In this document: positions 8,989 to 17,570 of the stretch, piece by piece
Layout of the letters: every line of letters starts with the position of its first letter
Numbering within the stretch: position 1 is the first letter of the stretch
NCBI RefSeq assembly: GCF_020524625.1
Contig: NZ_JAIVLL010000002.1
Span: 248,001 to 312,000 of the forward strand
Direction: 5' to 3'
DNA length: 64,000 nucleotides
Source of the DNA: Brevundimonas poindexterae
Lineage (GTDB): Bacteria; Pseudomonadota; Alphaproteobacteria; Caulobacterales; Caulobacteraceae
The notes under the pieces: model-generated
The model's input: the letters and a program-made list of their open reading frames with translations, nothing else
What the model was told of the DNA's origin: nothing
The model's database searches: none
Program-made: the position numbers and the translations under genes

Positions 8989-9504
8989 GTGAGTATCGAC
9001 ATGTCCGGCAGCGTGTCCGGAAGCGCCGTTCTGGCAGCAGCGGTGGGAACCTCCCTTCTGGCGGCCTGGGGCTTCGGGGCCTTCAGCGACCGTTCGGCCC
9101 AGGCGGCCCAGCCGGTGCCGGTGGTCCGCTCCACCGAAGCTGCAACCCCCATTCCCCGAGGATCCGACGGCCACTACTGGGCGCGCGCCCAGGTCGGTGG
9201 CCAGCCGGTCGCCCTGCTGGTCGATACCGGCGCGGCCGCCATCGTCCTGCGCTCGGCCGATGCACGGGTGCTGGGCCTGAACCCCGAGAGCCTCGACTAC
9301 AGTATGGCGATCCGCACCGCCTCGGGCATGGCCCAGGCGGCCGAGATCACCCTGTCCAGCGTGACGGTGGCGGGTGTGGAGATGCGCGATGTCGCCGCCC
9401 TGGTCGTTCAGGGGGACCTGCCCCACTCCCTGCTGGGCATGAGCTTCCTCGGTCGCCTGTCCGGGTTTGAGGCCACGCCCGAGGGTCTGGTCCTCAAGCC
9501 CTAA
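8989..9504 (+). CDS. Retropepsin-like aspartic protease (TIGR02281/clan AA)
   Basis: A 171-residue membrane-anchored protein with an N-terminal hydrophobic segment (about residues 8-25). A single-lobe aspartyl protease domain follows, whose catalytic loop is VDTGAAAIVL (about residues 75-84). A second conserved block, HSLLGMSFL, near residue 148 matches the flap and dimer region of TIGR02281 proteins. Such proteins must dimerise to be active, and they are common next to alphaproteobacterial housekeeping genes. The GTG at 8989 and an ATG at 9001 are both plausible starts. Its stop overlaps the stop of the convergent TauE/SafE gene by three bases. Confidence 0.85.
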   Translation: MSIDMSGSVSGSAVLAAAVGTSLLAAWGFGAFSDRSAQAAQPVPVVRSTEAATPIPRGSDGHYWARAQVGGQPVALLVDTGAAAIVLRSADARVLGLNPESLDYSMAIRTASGMAQAAEITLSSVTVAGVEMRDVAALVVQGDLPHSLLGMSFLGRLSGFEATPEGLVLKP

Positions 9505-10322
9505 AGGGCCTTGATGAGCACCGACAGGGCCGTCGCCATCAGATAGAGGGCGAACAGCCGCCGCAGCAGTCGCCGGTCCAGCCGGTGCGCCAGCCGCGCC
9601 CCATACGGCGCGACCAACGCCGTCAGTCCGCCGATCAGCAGGGCTGCGGGCACATTCACATAGCCGAGCGACAGGGGCGGCCGCCCCTCCGCCGACCAGC
9701 CGAACACGACGAAGCCGACGGTCGCCGCCGCTCCGATCGCCATGCCGAAGCCCGAGGCGGTCGCCACCGCCTGATGGATGGGCCGACCGCACAGGGTCAG
9801 CATCAGGCCCCCGAAACTGCCCCCGCCAATCCCCATCAGGGCCGACAGTCCGCCGATGGCGCTGCCCCAGATGCGCCGCGGCCAGCCCGTCGGCACCTCG
9901 GCCGCCAGCCGGAAGCGCTCTGGCAGCAGGCCCAGCTGGGCCGCGATCAGGGCGAGGAAGACGGCATAGATCCACGCCAGCCCCTGCATGGACACCAGAC
10001 CGGCCAGAAAGGCGCCGACCAGCGCGCCCCCTCCGACCCAGGGCGTCCAGGTCTTCAGCACCTCCTCATCGACGGCTCCATGGCTCCGGTGCGCGGTCAG
10101 CGACCGCCATGAGGTCAGCACGATGCTGAGAAGGGAACTGCCGATGGCCACATGCAGGTTGGCCTCGCCGCCCAGACCCAGCAGGGCGAAGGCCCAGAAC
10201 AGCACCGGCACGATGACCGTGCCGCCACCGACCCCGAACAGGCCTGCGATCAGGCCGGCGAACACCCCCGCTGCGGCCAGCCCGGCGATCAGGCTGACAA
10301 TCTCGAGGGGGGTCAGGTCCAC
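9501..10322 (-). CDS. Sulfite exporter TauE/SafE (DUF81) family permease
   Basis: A 273-residue integral membrane protein with about eight hydrophobic helices. Two related glycine-rich halves are visible: GLIAGLFGVGGGTVIVPVL near residue 25 and GGLSALMGIGGGSFGGLML near residue 160. This is the signature of the TauE/SafE/YfcA family, proposed to move sulfite, sulfonates or other organic anions. The start is a GTG at 10322 that shares one base with the dusA stop codon (TAGTG), so translation is coupled to dusA. The functional link between tRNA modification and anion export is unknown. Confidence 0.88.
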   Translation of the reverse strand: MDLTPLEIVSLIAGLAAAGVFAGLIAGLFGVGGGTVIVPVLFWAFALLGLGGEANLHVAIGSSLLSIVLTSWRSLTAHRSHGAVDEEVLKTWTPWVGGGALVGAFLAGLVSMQGLAWIYAVFLALIAAQLGLLPERFRLAAEVPTGWPRRIWGSAIGGLSALMGIGGGSFGGLMLTLCGRPIHQAVATASGFGMAIGAAATVGFVVFGWSAEGRPPLSLGYVNVPAALLIGGLTALVAPYGARLAHRLDRRLLRRLFALYLMATALSVLIKAL

Positions 10323-11344
10323 TAGGCGGCGGACTCCAGCCGGGCGGCCGCACGGGCCTCGGCCTCATGAACCGCTTCCAGCGCCCGGTCCAGAACTTCA
10401 AGCCCGGCGCCCGGCGCAAGGCTGTCAACGGTCAGGATGCGACGCCAGGTGCGCGCGCCCGGCCGCCCGTGCATCAGGCCCAGCATGTGTCGCGCCATGG
10501 CCGGCAGATGCACGCCCTCTTCCAGACGCGCGGCCATATAGGGGCGATAGGCTTCAAGGGCCGCCTCGGCCGAGGTGTCGCCGTCCGCGCCAAAGATCAG
10601 CGGGTCGACGCGGCCCAGCCCGGCCGGCTCGTGATAGGCCGTCCGGCCCAGCATGACCCCGTCCAGCGCCACGCCGTCCTCAGGCACCAGCAGGTCCCTG
10701 GCCGCCTCGACCGAGGGGACGCCGCCGTTCAGAACGACGGTCAACTCGGGCCGCTCGCGCTTCAGCCGCCGCACCAGCGCATAGTCCAGCGGCGGGATGT
10801 CCCGGTTCTCCTTGGGCGACAGTCCCTTCAGCCACGCCATGCGCGCATGCACCACGAAATGGCTGACCCCGGCGGCCACGCAGGCGTCGACAAGGGCGAA
10901 CAGCGCCTGTTCCGGAACCTGGTCGTCCACGCCGATCCGGCATTTGACCGTAACGGGAAGCGGCACGGCTTCGGCCATGGCCGCCATACAGTCGGCCACC
11001 AGTTGCGGTTCGCGCATCAGGCAGGCGCCAAAGCGTCCCGACTGAACCCGGTCGGACGGACAACCGACATTGAGGTTGATCTCGTCATAGCCGAACGGCA
11101 GCGCGGCCTGTGCCGCCGCAGCCAGGGCCGACGGGTCGGATCCGCCCAGTTGCAGGGCCACCGGCCCGACCTCCGGATCGTGGGCCAGCAGGCGCGACCG
11201 GTCGCCGTGGATCACCGCATCGGCGGTCACCATCTCGGTATAGAGCATGGCCCGGCGGGTCAGGGACCGGTGAAACGCCCGGCAGTGCCGGTCCGTCCAG
11301 TCCATCATCGGGGCCACGCTCAGCCTGTGGGCGGGGTAGGTCAT
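10322..11344 (-). CDS. dusA: tRNA-dihydrouridine synthase A
   Basis: A 340-residue FMN-dependent enzyme that reduces uridine to dihydrouridine at positions 20/20a of tRNA, using NADPH. It begins with the TIM-barrel lead SVAPMMDWTDRHCRAFHRSL. It carries NLNVGCPSDRVQSGRFGACL with the catalytic Cys (about residue 93), then VKCRIGVDD, HARMAWLKGLSPKENR and NGGV for FMN binding. The SPKENR stretch is diagnostic for the DusA subfamily. It is first in a two-gene unit with the TauE/SafE permease. The ATG at 11344 stands at a 310-bp gap shared divergently with the DUF4168 gene. Confidence 0.94.
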   Translation of the reverse strand: MTYPAHRLSVAPMMDWTDRHCRAFHRSLTRRAMLYTEMVTADAVIHGDRSRLLAHDPEVGPVALQLGGSDPSALAAAAQAALPFGYDEINLNVGCPSDRVQSGRFGACLMREPQLVADCMAAMAEAVPLPVTVKCRIGVDDQVPEQALFALVDACVAAGVSHFVVHARMAWLKGLSPKENRDIPPLDYALVRRLKRERPELTVVLNGGVPSVEAARDLLVPEDGVALDGVMLGRTAYHEPAGLGRVDPLIFGADGDTSAEAALEAYRPYMAARLEEGVHLPAMARHMLGLMHGRPGARTWRRILTVDSLAPGAGLEVLDRALEAVHEAEARAAARLESAA

Positions 11345-11655
11345 GGCGGGGGCGAATACACGAAAAGCGCGGCCTGCGGAATCGCAGGGGCCTGCCTTGT
11401 TGTCGCCCTGTCACCGCCGCCGGCTCGCCTCCTGTTCGGCAAGACGCCGGGGCGCTGGGCCCCGCAACACGGGAGCCGCGCGCGGTTTTGGTCCCCTCCC
11501 CGCCTTAGTTGCATCGCCCGCCCGATGCCGCTACCTTGTCCTGTGAGACCACTAGCCTTTGTTTTTCAAGGGCTTTGGTGAACCGGTTTTCGAAACCGGA
11601 TCCGGGTTTCGCTCGTTAAGACAGTATGTCCAACCTCCCCGGAAGGAGCCTTTTT
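11345..11655. promoter_or_regulatory. Divergent intergenic region dusA / DUF4168
   Basis: This 311-bp gap has no convincing gene. Its right half is AT-richer and contains CCGGTTT-TCG-AAACCGG (11583-11599), a perfect 7-bp stem that could be an operator or leader hairpin for the plus-strand gene. A CCTT...AAGG hairpin over a T-run lies at about 11555-11570. The left half, near dusA, is ordinary GC-rich sequence. Confidence 0.4.
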
Positions 11656-12258
11656 ATGCGTATGTCCATTTTTGCAGCCGTATCCGCCGTCGCCCTCATG
11701 GCTGGCGCGGCCCACGCCGCCCCTGTCGTCGACACCCCTGCCATCGTCGCCCAGGACCCCGCCTTCACGGACGCGGAACTGAAGCAGTTCGGCATGGCGA
11801 TGGATCAGCTGACCGCCATCACCCAGCAGGTGCAGGGTACGCCCACAGACGAGCAACAGGCCCAGATGGCCGCCGCCGTTCAGAACTCCGGCCTGACCAT
11901 CGAACGCTTTAACGAGATTTCCAATGCCGTGAGCGCGGATCCCGTGCTTCAGGCCCGCGTCGCGGTCGCCATGGCACCGGCCTCGCCGGCCGGGTCGATC
12001 GGTGCAGAGGTGTCCGATGAAGAACTGGCCGGATTCTCCGCGGCCATGGTTGAGCTGCGCGAGATCAGCGCGGGCATCGAGGGCGGTACGCCGACCCCCG
12101 AGCAGCAAACGGCCATGGCCGAGGCTGTCGCCAACTCGGGCCTGACCATCGAGCGCTTCAACGCCATCTCGAACGCCGTGCCCTCGGACGACGCGCTTCG
12201 CGCCCGCGTCCGTCTGGCAGACGCTCGCCGCGAGGCGGAAACCTCGGGCGCCCAATAA
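11656..12258 (+). CDS. Secreted protein with two DUF4168 domains
   Basis: A 200-residue exported protein. The ATG at 11656 follows GGAAGGAG and opens a signal peptide ending at AHA-APVV (about residue 21). Two related domains follow, at about residues 34-102 and 115-185. Each ends in the same core, SGLTIERFNxISNAV, preceded by TPxxEQQxxMAxAVxN. DUF4168 proteins usually carry one such domain, so this is an internal duplication. Function is unknown; members are periplasmic or surface helical proteins. A strong terminator follows directly, so it is a single-gene transcript. Confidence 0.85.
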   Translation: MRMSIFAAVSAVALMAGAAHAAPVVDTPAIVAQDPAFTDAELKQFGMAMDQLTAITQQVQGTPTDEQQAQMAAAVQNSGLTIERFNEISNAVSADPVLQARVAVAMAPASPAGSIGAEVSDEELAGFSAAMVELREISAGIEGGTPTPEQQTAMAEAVANSGLTIERFNAISNAVPSDDALRARVRLADARREAETSGAQ

Positions 12259-12284
12259 GCCCGACGATCCTGACGGATTGAAAG

Positions 12285-12314
12285 CGGCGGTCCCTTACGG
12301 GGCCGCCGTTTTTT
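12285..12314 (+). terminator. Strong Rho-independent terminator, overlaps kefB stop codon
   Basis: CGGCGGTCCC (12285-12294) pairs with GGGGCCGCCG (12299-12308), ten pairs with one G-U, around a 4-base TTAC loop, followed by six T. It terminates the DUF4168 gene. The loop contains the TAA stop codon (12297-12295 on the minus strand) of the convergent antiporter gene, so the antiporter mRNA also folds here. Confidence 0.9.
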
Positions 12315-14142
12315 CATCCGCGGCCAGCTCTTCCTCGTTGAGCAACCGTCCCTCGCGCCGAGGAGTGACATAGGGCGCGGGCTGGGGCGTCGGCATATTG
12401 CCCCGCATCAGGGACCGCCCGGCCTGCAGGCCGTCCGCCAGCTGCAGGGTCAGGCGCGCATCATCCCGCCGTCGCACGTCCAGAATGGTCTCGCGAGCCT
12501 CCGCGTCCGATACGCCGAGGTCCTTCAGCACCTGCTCACCGAACGCCAGGGCGGATTCGAAGGTCTCGCGGATCTGATAGTCGACCCCCGCCTGGATCAG
12601 GCGCATCGAATGGCCCCGGTCATAGGCCCGCACAAACAGCTTCGTCAGCGGGAATTCGGACCGGATCAGCTCGACGATCCGGTCGGCCTGTTCCGGCTTG
12701 TCGATACAGACCAGCACCGCCTCGGCCTTGTCGACGCCCGAGGCCCGCAGCACGTCCAGCCGGGTGCCGTCGCCGTAATAGACCTTGAAGCCGAACTGGC
12801 CCGCCGCCTGGATCATCTCGACGTCGTTCTCGATGATCGACACATCGACGTCGCGCGCCAGCAGCGGCTGCGACACCACCTGGGCAAAGCGGCCAAAGCC
12901 AATGATCAGCACCCGCTCGCGCAGGTTCTCGGCGCGCTCCACTCCGTCGGCCGCATCCGGGTCCAGTGTCTCGGCGGGCATGAACCGGCCCAGCAGCATG
13001 GTTGTCACCGGCGTCAGCACCATCGACAGGATGACGATCGCCGTCAGCGCCGCGCCGATCCGCACATCGAACAGTCCGACCGATCCTGCGGCGGCATAGA
13101 GGACGAAGGCGAACTCGCCCCCTTGCGCGAACAGCACCGCCCGCTCGACCGACTCGCGCTCACGCGCCCGGAACAGCCGCGCCACGCCATAGATGGCCAC
13201 CGCCTTGACCGCCATGAAGGCGATCACCCCGCCGACCACCAGCTGCCAGTCGGCGATCACCACCCCGATATCCAGCGCCATGCCGACGCTCAGGAAGAAC
13301 AGGCCCAGCAGGATGGCGCGGAACGGTTCGACGTCGGCCTCCAGCTGGTGGCGGAAGGTGGACTCGGACAGCAGCACGCCCGCGAGGAACGCGCCCATGG
13401 CCATCGACAGCCCGCCCAGATTCATCACCCAGGCCGCGCCGACCACGACCAGCAGGGCAGCTGCCGTCATCACCTCGCGCCCGCCCCACCGCGCCAGCAG
13501 GCGGAACACCGGGTTCATGACGAACCGCCCGGCCACCAGCACCGCCGTGATCGCCCCGACCGCCAGTCCGATGGTCTGCCACAGGGGCGGCCCCTCGACC
13601 GTCGAGGTACCGGTCACCGAGGCCAGCACCGCAACCACCGCCAGCAGCGGCACAATGGCCAGATCTTCCAGCAGCAGGATCGACACCGCCCTTTGGCCGG
13701 ACGGCGCGGCCAGCTCACCCCGCTCTTCCAGCATCTGCATGATCACGGCGGTCGAGCTCAGCACAAAGCCCATGGCGCCGACGAAGGCGACCGCGGGGGC
13801 CAATCCCAGCGCCAGACCGGTCAGGGTCAGCAACAGGCCGCAGGCCGCGACCTGGGCCGCGCCCAGTCCGAAGATCTCCTTCCGCAGCGACCACAATCGT
13901 GAAGGTCGCATCTCGAGGCCGATGATGAACAGGAAGATCACCACCCCGAATTCGGCGACGTGCAGGATGGTTTCGGGCTCTGAAAACAGGCCGAGGCCAA
14001 AAGGGCCGATCGCCAGACCGGCGGCCAGATAGCCCAGCACCGAGCCCAGCCCCAGCTTGCGAAACACCGGCACGGCGATGACGCCCGCCGCCAGCAGGGC
14101 CGCCGCGTGGCCCAGATCCAATCCACTCGCTGCGTCTGCCAT
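12295..14142 (-). CDS. Monovalent cation:proton antiporter-2 (CPA2), KefB-like
   Basis: A 615-residue inner-membrane antiporter. The first ~390 residues form the Na+/H+ exchanger domain with 12 or so helices and the family's FxxGxxxRPSRLW and FLFIIGLEMRPS stretches. An RCK/TrkA-N domain starts near residue 410 with the dinucleotide-binding GFGRFAQ motif and a downstream acidic IEND. This matches K+ efflux systems of the KefB/KefC/YbaL group that exchange K+ for H+ under electrophile or pH stress. No KefF/KefG-like ancillary gene lies beside it. The C-terminal tail (about 545-615) is more variable. Confidence 0.92.
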   Translation of the reverse strand: MADAASGLDLGHAAALLAAGVIAVPVFRKLGLGSVLGYLAAGLAIGPFGLGLFSEPETILHVAEFGVVIFLFIIGLEMRPSRLWSLRKEIFGLGAAQVAACGLLLTLTGLALGLAPAVAFVGAMGFVLSSTAVIMQMLEERGELAAPSGQRAVSILLLEDLAIVPLLAVVAVLASVTGTSTVEGPPLWQTIGLAVGAITAVLVAGRFVMNPVFRLLARWGGREVMTAAALLVVVGAAWVMNLGGLSMAMGAFLAGVLLSESTFRHQLEADVEPFRAILLGLFFLSVGMALDIGVVIADWQLVVGGVIAFMAVKAVAIYGVARLFRARERESVERAVLFAQGGEFAFVLYAAAGSVGLFDVRIGAALTAIVILSMVLTPVTTMLLGRFMPAETLDPDAADGVERAENLRERVLIIGFGRFAQVVSQPLLARDVDVSIIENDVEMIQAAGQFGFKVYYGDGTRLDVLRASGVDKAEAVLVCIDKPEQADRIVELIRSEFPLTKLFVRAYDRGHSMRLIQAGVDYQIRETFESALAFGEQVLKDLGVSDAEARETILDVRRRDDARLTLQLADGLQAGRSLMRGNMPTPQPAPYVTPRREGRLLNEEELAADEKTAAP

Positions 14143-14250
14143 GCCCGCCCCCTGACTGATCCTAACTCCCTAGCAGAGCGAGCGGCGTCGTCACAATCTG
14201 GCCCCATAACCCACGGCTGAATGGCCCCCACAATCCGGGAGGGAGTCGTC

Positions 14251-16044
14251 ATGAAGCCGAACCGTATCGCCGCCGTGGTCGTCAGCGGATCGCTGATCCT
14301 GTCGCTGTCGGGGCCGCCCGCCGTGGCCGTCCCCGCACAGGATCGCGTGGTGGATGGCGAGCCGACTGCCGCAGCTTGTGCGCCGTTCGGTTTCGGCCCG
14401 CCGTCAAGGCCGGACCGGGGCTATGTCACCTCGGCGCCGCCCCCTCCCCCGCCGCCTCCGGTGCCTCGACCACCTGTCGTCGGTGAAGCGGCTGCTGCCG
14501 ACGAGATCGTCGTCAGCGGGTCGCGTATACGGGGCAACACGGCCAACGCCCCGACGCCCTTGGTCCAGGTCGAGCGTCAGAACTACTCCGGCTCCTCCAT
14601 GGTGACCCCGGGCCCGGCGGTCACCCCGCCGTCCACCGAGCGCTACCCCGACGCCACGCCCAATCCGGTCAAGCGCGTTGCGGATGAACCCGTTTCGACC
14701 TTCTCGATTGACGTGGACACGGCCTCCTATTCCAATGTCCGACGCTTTCTCCGCGACGGTCAGCGGCCACCGCGCGACGCCGTCCGGGTCGAGGAGATGG
14801 TCAACTATTTCGACTATGACCTCACCGGTCCGACCTCGCCGGAAGAGCCCTTTGCCGTCACCACCGCCGTGATCGACTCGCCCTGGAGCCCGGGGCGCAA
14901 GCTGATGCATGTGGCGCTCAAGGGCTATGAGCTGCCCGCCGGCCAGCGTCTGCCGCTCAACCTGACCTTCATGGTCGATGTGTCGGGCTCGATGCAGAAT
15001 CCCGACAAGCTGGGACTGGCCCAGCGTTCCATGAACCTGATCATCGACCGGTTGCGGCCGCAGGATTCCCTTGCCGTCACCACCTATGCCTCGGGGGCGC
15101 GCATCCTGGTCGGGCCGACGCCCGGGACCGAGAAACTGAAGCTGCGCTGCGCGGTCGCCTCGCTGTCCGCAGGCGGATCGACCGCCGGGGCCGCGGGCAT
15201 GGTCAATGCCTATGAGCAGGCCGAGGCCGCCTTTGGCGAGGGCAAGGTCAACCGCATCCTGATGTTCACGGACGGCGACTTCAACGTCGGCGTGACCGAG
15301 GACAAGCGGCTTGAGGACTATGTCGCCGAGAAGCGTGAAACCGGCATCTATCTGTCGGTCTACGGCTTCGGGCGCGGCAACTATCAGGACGCCCGCATGC
15401 AGGCCATCGCCCAGGCCGGCAATGGTACCGCCGCCTATGTCGATGATCTGGACGAGGCCCGCCGCCTGTTCGGCCCGGCATTTGACCGGGGCGCCTTCCC
15501 CATCGCCGACGACGTCAAGATCCAGGTCGAGTTCAATCCGGCCCGGGTCAGCGAATACCGGCTGATCGGCTATGAGACGCGCCTGCTGTCCGAGGCGGAT
15601 TTCTCCAACGACCGGATCGATGCAGGCGAGGTGGGATCGGGGACCACGGTCGTCGCCCTCTATGAGATTACCCCCGTGGGCGGCCCCAGCCAGCTGCCGG
15701 ATCGCCGCTACGAGCAGACAACCGCCCCGACCGGGGACCCGTCCGGCGAATGGGCCTTTGTCCAGGTCCGGTTCAAGCCGCCGGGCGCCGACACCTCGCA
15801 ACTGATGCAGCACCCCGTCACCGGTCAGCACGCCCGTCCCGGCACCGAGGTGCGCTGGGCCGTGGCCGTCGCCGGTGCCGCCCAGTTGCTGCGCGGCGAT
15901 CCGTGGCTGGCCGACGAATACGGCTGGGATGACGTCATCGCCCTGGCCCAGGGCGCGCGCGGCGACGATCCCTGGGGTCAGCGCGCCGAATTCGTCAATC
16001 TGGCCCGCTCCGCATCCGAACTGGGACCGATCCGCCAGCCCTGA
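14251..16044 (+). CDS. Secreted von Willebrand factor A domain protein (YfbK-like) with TonB-receptor-like N-terminus
   Basis: A 597-residue exported protein. The ATG at 14251 follows GGGAGGGAG and begins a signal peptide (to about residue 31). A Pro-rich stretch (about 65-80) precedes DEIVVSGSRIRG, a sequence typical of the mature start of TonB-dependent receptors rather than VWA proteins. A conserved YfbK N-terminal block follows (FSIDVDTASYSNVRRFL). The VWA domain has an intact MIDAS motif DVSGS (Asp243). A C-terminal domain reaches the end at REFVNLARSAS-like residues. YfbK-type proteins are surface or periplasmic and metal-binding; ligands are unknown. Confidence 0.9.
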   Translation: MKPNRIAAVVVSGSLILSLSGPPAVAVPAQDRVVDGEPTAAACAPFGFGPPSRPDRGYVTSAPPPPPPPPVPRPPVVGEAAAADEIVVSGSRIRGNTANAPTPLVQVERQNYSGSSMVTPGPAVTPPSTERYPDATPNPVKRVADEPVSTFSIDVDTASYSNVRRFLRDGQRPPRDAVRVEEMVNYFDYDLTGPTSPEEPFAVTTAVIDSPWSPGRKLMHVALKGYELPAGQRLPLNLTFMVDVSGSMQNPDKLGLAQRSMNLIIDRLRPQDSLAVTTYASGARILVGPTPGTEKLKLRCAVASLSAGGSTAGAAGMVNAYEQAEAAFGEGKVNRILMFTDGDFNVGVTEDKRLEDYVAEKRETGIYLSVYGFGRGNYQDARMQAIAQAGNGTAAYVDDLDEARRLFGPAFDRGAFPIADDVKIQVEFNPARVSEYRLIGYETRLLSEADFSNDRIDAGEVGSGTTVVALYEITPVGGPSQLPDRRYEQTTAPTGDPSGEWAFVQVRFKPPGADTSQLMQHPVTGQHARPGTEVRWAVAVAGAAQLLRGDPWLADEYGWDDVIALAQGARGDDPWGQRAEFVNLARSASELGPIRQP

Positions 16045-16094
16045 CCACAGGGTCGCATCGTCGAAAGCATGGGGCATTTCATGGGGAGACGCGC

Positions 16095-16856
16095 ATGAGG
16101 CGGCTGGGAGTTCTCCTGCTGCTCGGCCTGCTGACGCCAGGCTGTGCGGCGATCAGCGACTGGCGCGATCACCGTCGGGCCTCGACCGCGTCCTGCGTAT
16201 GGAGCGCCGACGGATCGCAGGTATCGATCACCGGGCCGACCGATGCGCGCATGCTGAACTGCCTGCTCAGGCGCGAGACCGCGCCCGACACGCTTCAGAT
16301 CAACAGTCTGGGCGGCAATGTGGAATATGCCCTGGCGATCGCCGAGCGACTGGCGCCAGCCGCGCCGCGCGTGGTCGTTGACGGCAACTGCAGTTCGTCC
16401 TGTGCCAACTATTTCCTGCCGATCGCCCGCCAGATCGTTCTGCTCCCCGACGCGCTCATCCTGCTGCACGGATCGGCGGACCCGGCCCTGCTGGCCCGCT
16501 TCGAGCGGGATGGAACGCGCTCCGAGGGCTTTCGCCGGCTCGCCGACCGACAGGCCCGTTTTGTCGCTGCCGAGGGAATCGCCCCGGGATGGCTGCTGTA
16601 TCGGACCGGCGAAGAGGGCGATCCTGCGTGGGGGGCATATGTCAGTGGCTCGCCCGATGGCGACGGGACGACGGGGCGTTACCTTCTGGTCGGCGAGGAG
16701 TTCCTGCGAACTTGCCTGCCGACCATCCCGGTAGACGGCTTCGCCGACTCGGTGGCCGGCAAGGTCGCGCGCGATCCCGCGCTGAAGGCCCGACTGGCGC
16801 GGCAGGGCGTGATGCCCACCGGGACCATGCAGTGCATCGAGGGACCCCTGCCATGA
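16095..16856 (+). CDS. Lipoprotein with ClpP/crotonase-like fold (COG3904-like)
   Basis: A 253-residue predicted lipoprotein. A short signal peptide ends in the lipobox LTPGC (Cys17). The body resembles periplasmic ClpP-like proteins: INSLGGNVEYALAIAERL (about 73-90) forms the oxyanion segment, and DGNCSSSCANYFLPIA (about 98-113) carries the candidate nucleophile Ser in the ClpP position. A following LHGS could supply the His. Whether it is a protease or a pseudo-enzyme is unknown. It sits 50 bp after the VWA gene on the same strand, so co-expression is possible. Family assignment is by fold motifs only. Confidence 0.75.
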   Translation: MRRLGVLLLLGLLTPGCAAISDWRDHRRASTASCVWSADGSQVSITGPTDARMLNCLLRRETAPDTLQINSLGGNVEYALAIAERLAPAAPRVVVDGNCSSSCANYFLPIARQIVLLPDALILLHGSADPALLARFERDGTRSEGFRRLADRQARFVAAEGIAPGWLLYRTGEEGDPAWGAYVSGSPDGDGTTGRYLLVGEEFLRTCLPTIPVDGFADSVAGKVARDPALKARLARQGVMPTGTMQCIEGPLP

Positions 16857-16922
16857 GCGGGAGCCGAAAGGCTCTGGATCGCGTTGTTCGGTTAACCTGG
16901 AGCCGAGCCTTGGAGGAACCGC

Positions 16923-17570
16923 ATGCCTGACATGATTTCTGCCCTTCCAGCGACCGGCATCCTCGAGACCTGGGTGTTGCCGGTGCTGCTGGCGGTGGGC
17001 CTTGCGGCCGCCTCGGGCCTGCGCATCTTCGTGCCCCTGTTCATGGCGGCGCTGGCGGCGCGGTTCCAGCTGTTCGGCATTGAGCTGAACGACGGCATGA
17101 TCTGGATGACCTCCAACACCGCCATCGCCGCGCTGGGCCTCGCCACAGTCATCGAGGTGGTGTCCGACAAGGTGCCGGTACTCGACAATGCCTTGCATGC
17201 CGTGGGCCTGATCGCGCGGCCGGTGGCCGGGGCCATTGTAGCGGGGTCCATGTTCGCCGGTCTGGACCCCACGGCCGCCGCCATCGCCGGGATCATAGTC
17301 GGTGCGCCCACGGCCCTGGCCTTCGGTGCGGCGCAGGGGGGCACGCGCGCGGCCTCGACCCTGTCGACCGCCGGCGCGGCCAATCCCGTGCTCAGCGTCG
17401 TCGACGACATCCTCAGCGTCGGCACCGTACTGGTCGCCTTCCTGATGCCGATCCTGATCCCGGTCGTGGTGCTGATCGGCTTCCTGATCGTGCGGGCCCT
17501 GTACCGCAGCTGGCGCAAGGGCCGTCAGCCGACCACCATGCCGACGCTCTCGGCTACACGTCGAACCTGA
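16923..17570 (+). CDS. DUF4126 family membrane protein
   Basis: A 215-residue integral membrane protein with about five hydrophobic helices. The features of DUF4126 are clear: ASGLRIFVPLFMAALAAR near the N-terminus and a repeated glycine/alanine-rich helix (VAGAIVAGSMF, AGIIVGAPTALAF). A GGAGGAACCGC site lies just before the ATG. Family function is not known. Its last 17 bases overlap the 3' end of the convergent aldehyde dehydrogenase gene, which is unusual but consistent with both reading frames being open and full length. Confidence 0.85.
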   Translation: MPDMISALPATGILETWVLPVLLAVGLAAASGLRIFVPLFMAALAARFQLFGIELNDGMIWMTSNTAIAALGLATVIEVVSDKVPVLDNALHAVGLIARPVAGAIVAGSMFAGLDPTAAAIAGIIVGAPTALAFGAAQGGTRAASTLSTAGAANPVLSVVDDILSVGTVLVAFLMPILIPVVVLIGFLIVRALYRSWRKGRQPTTMPTLSATRRT

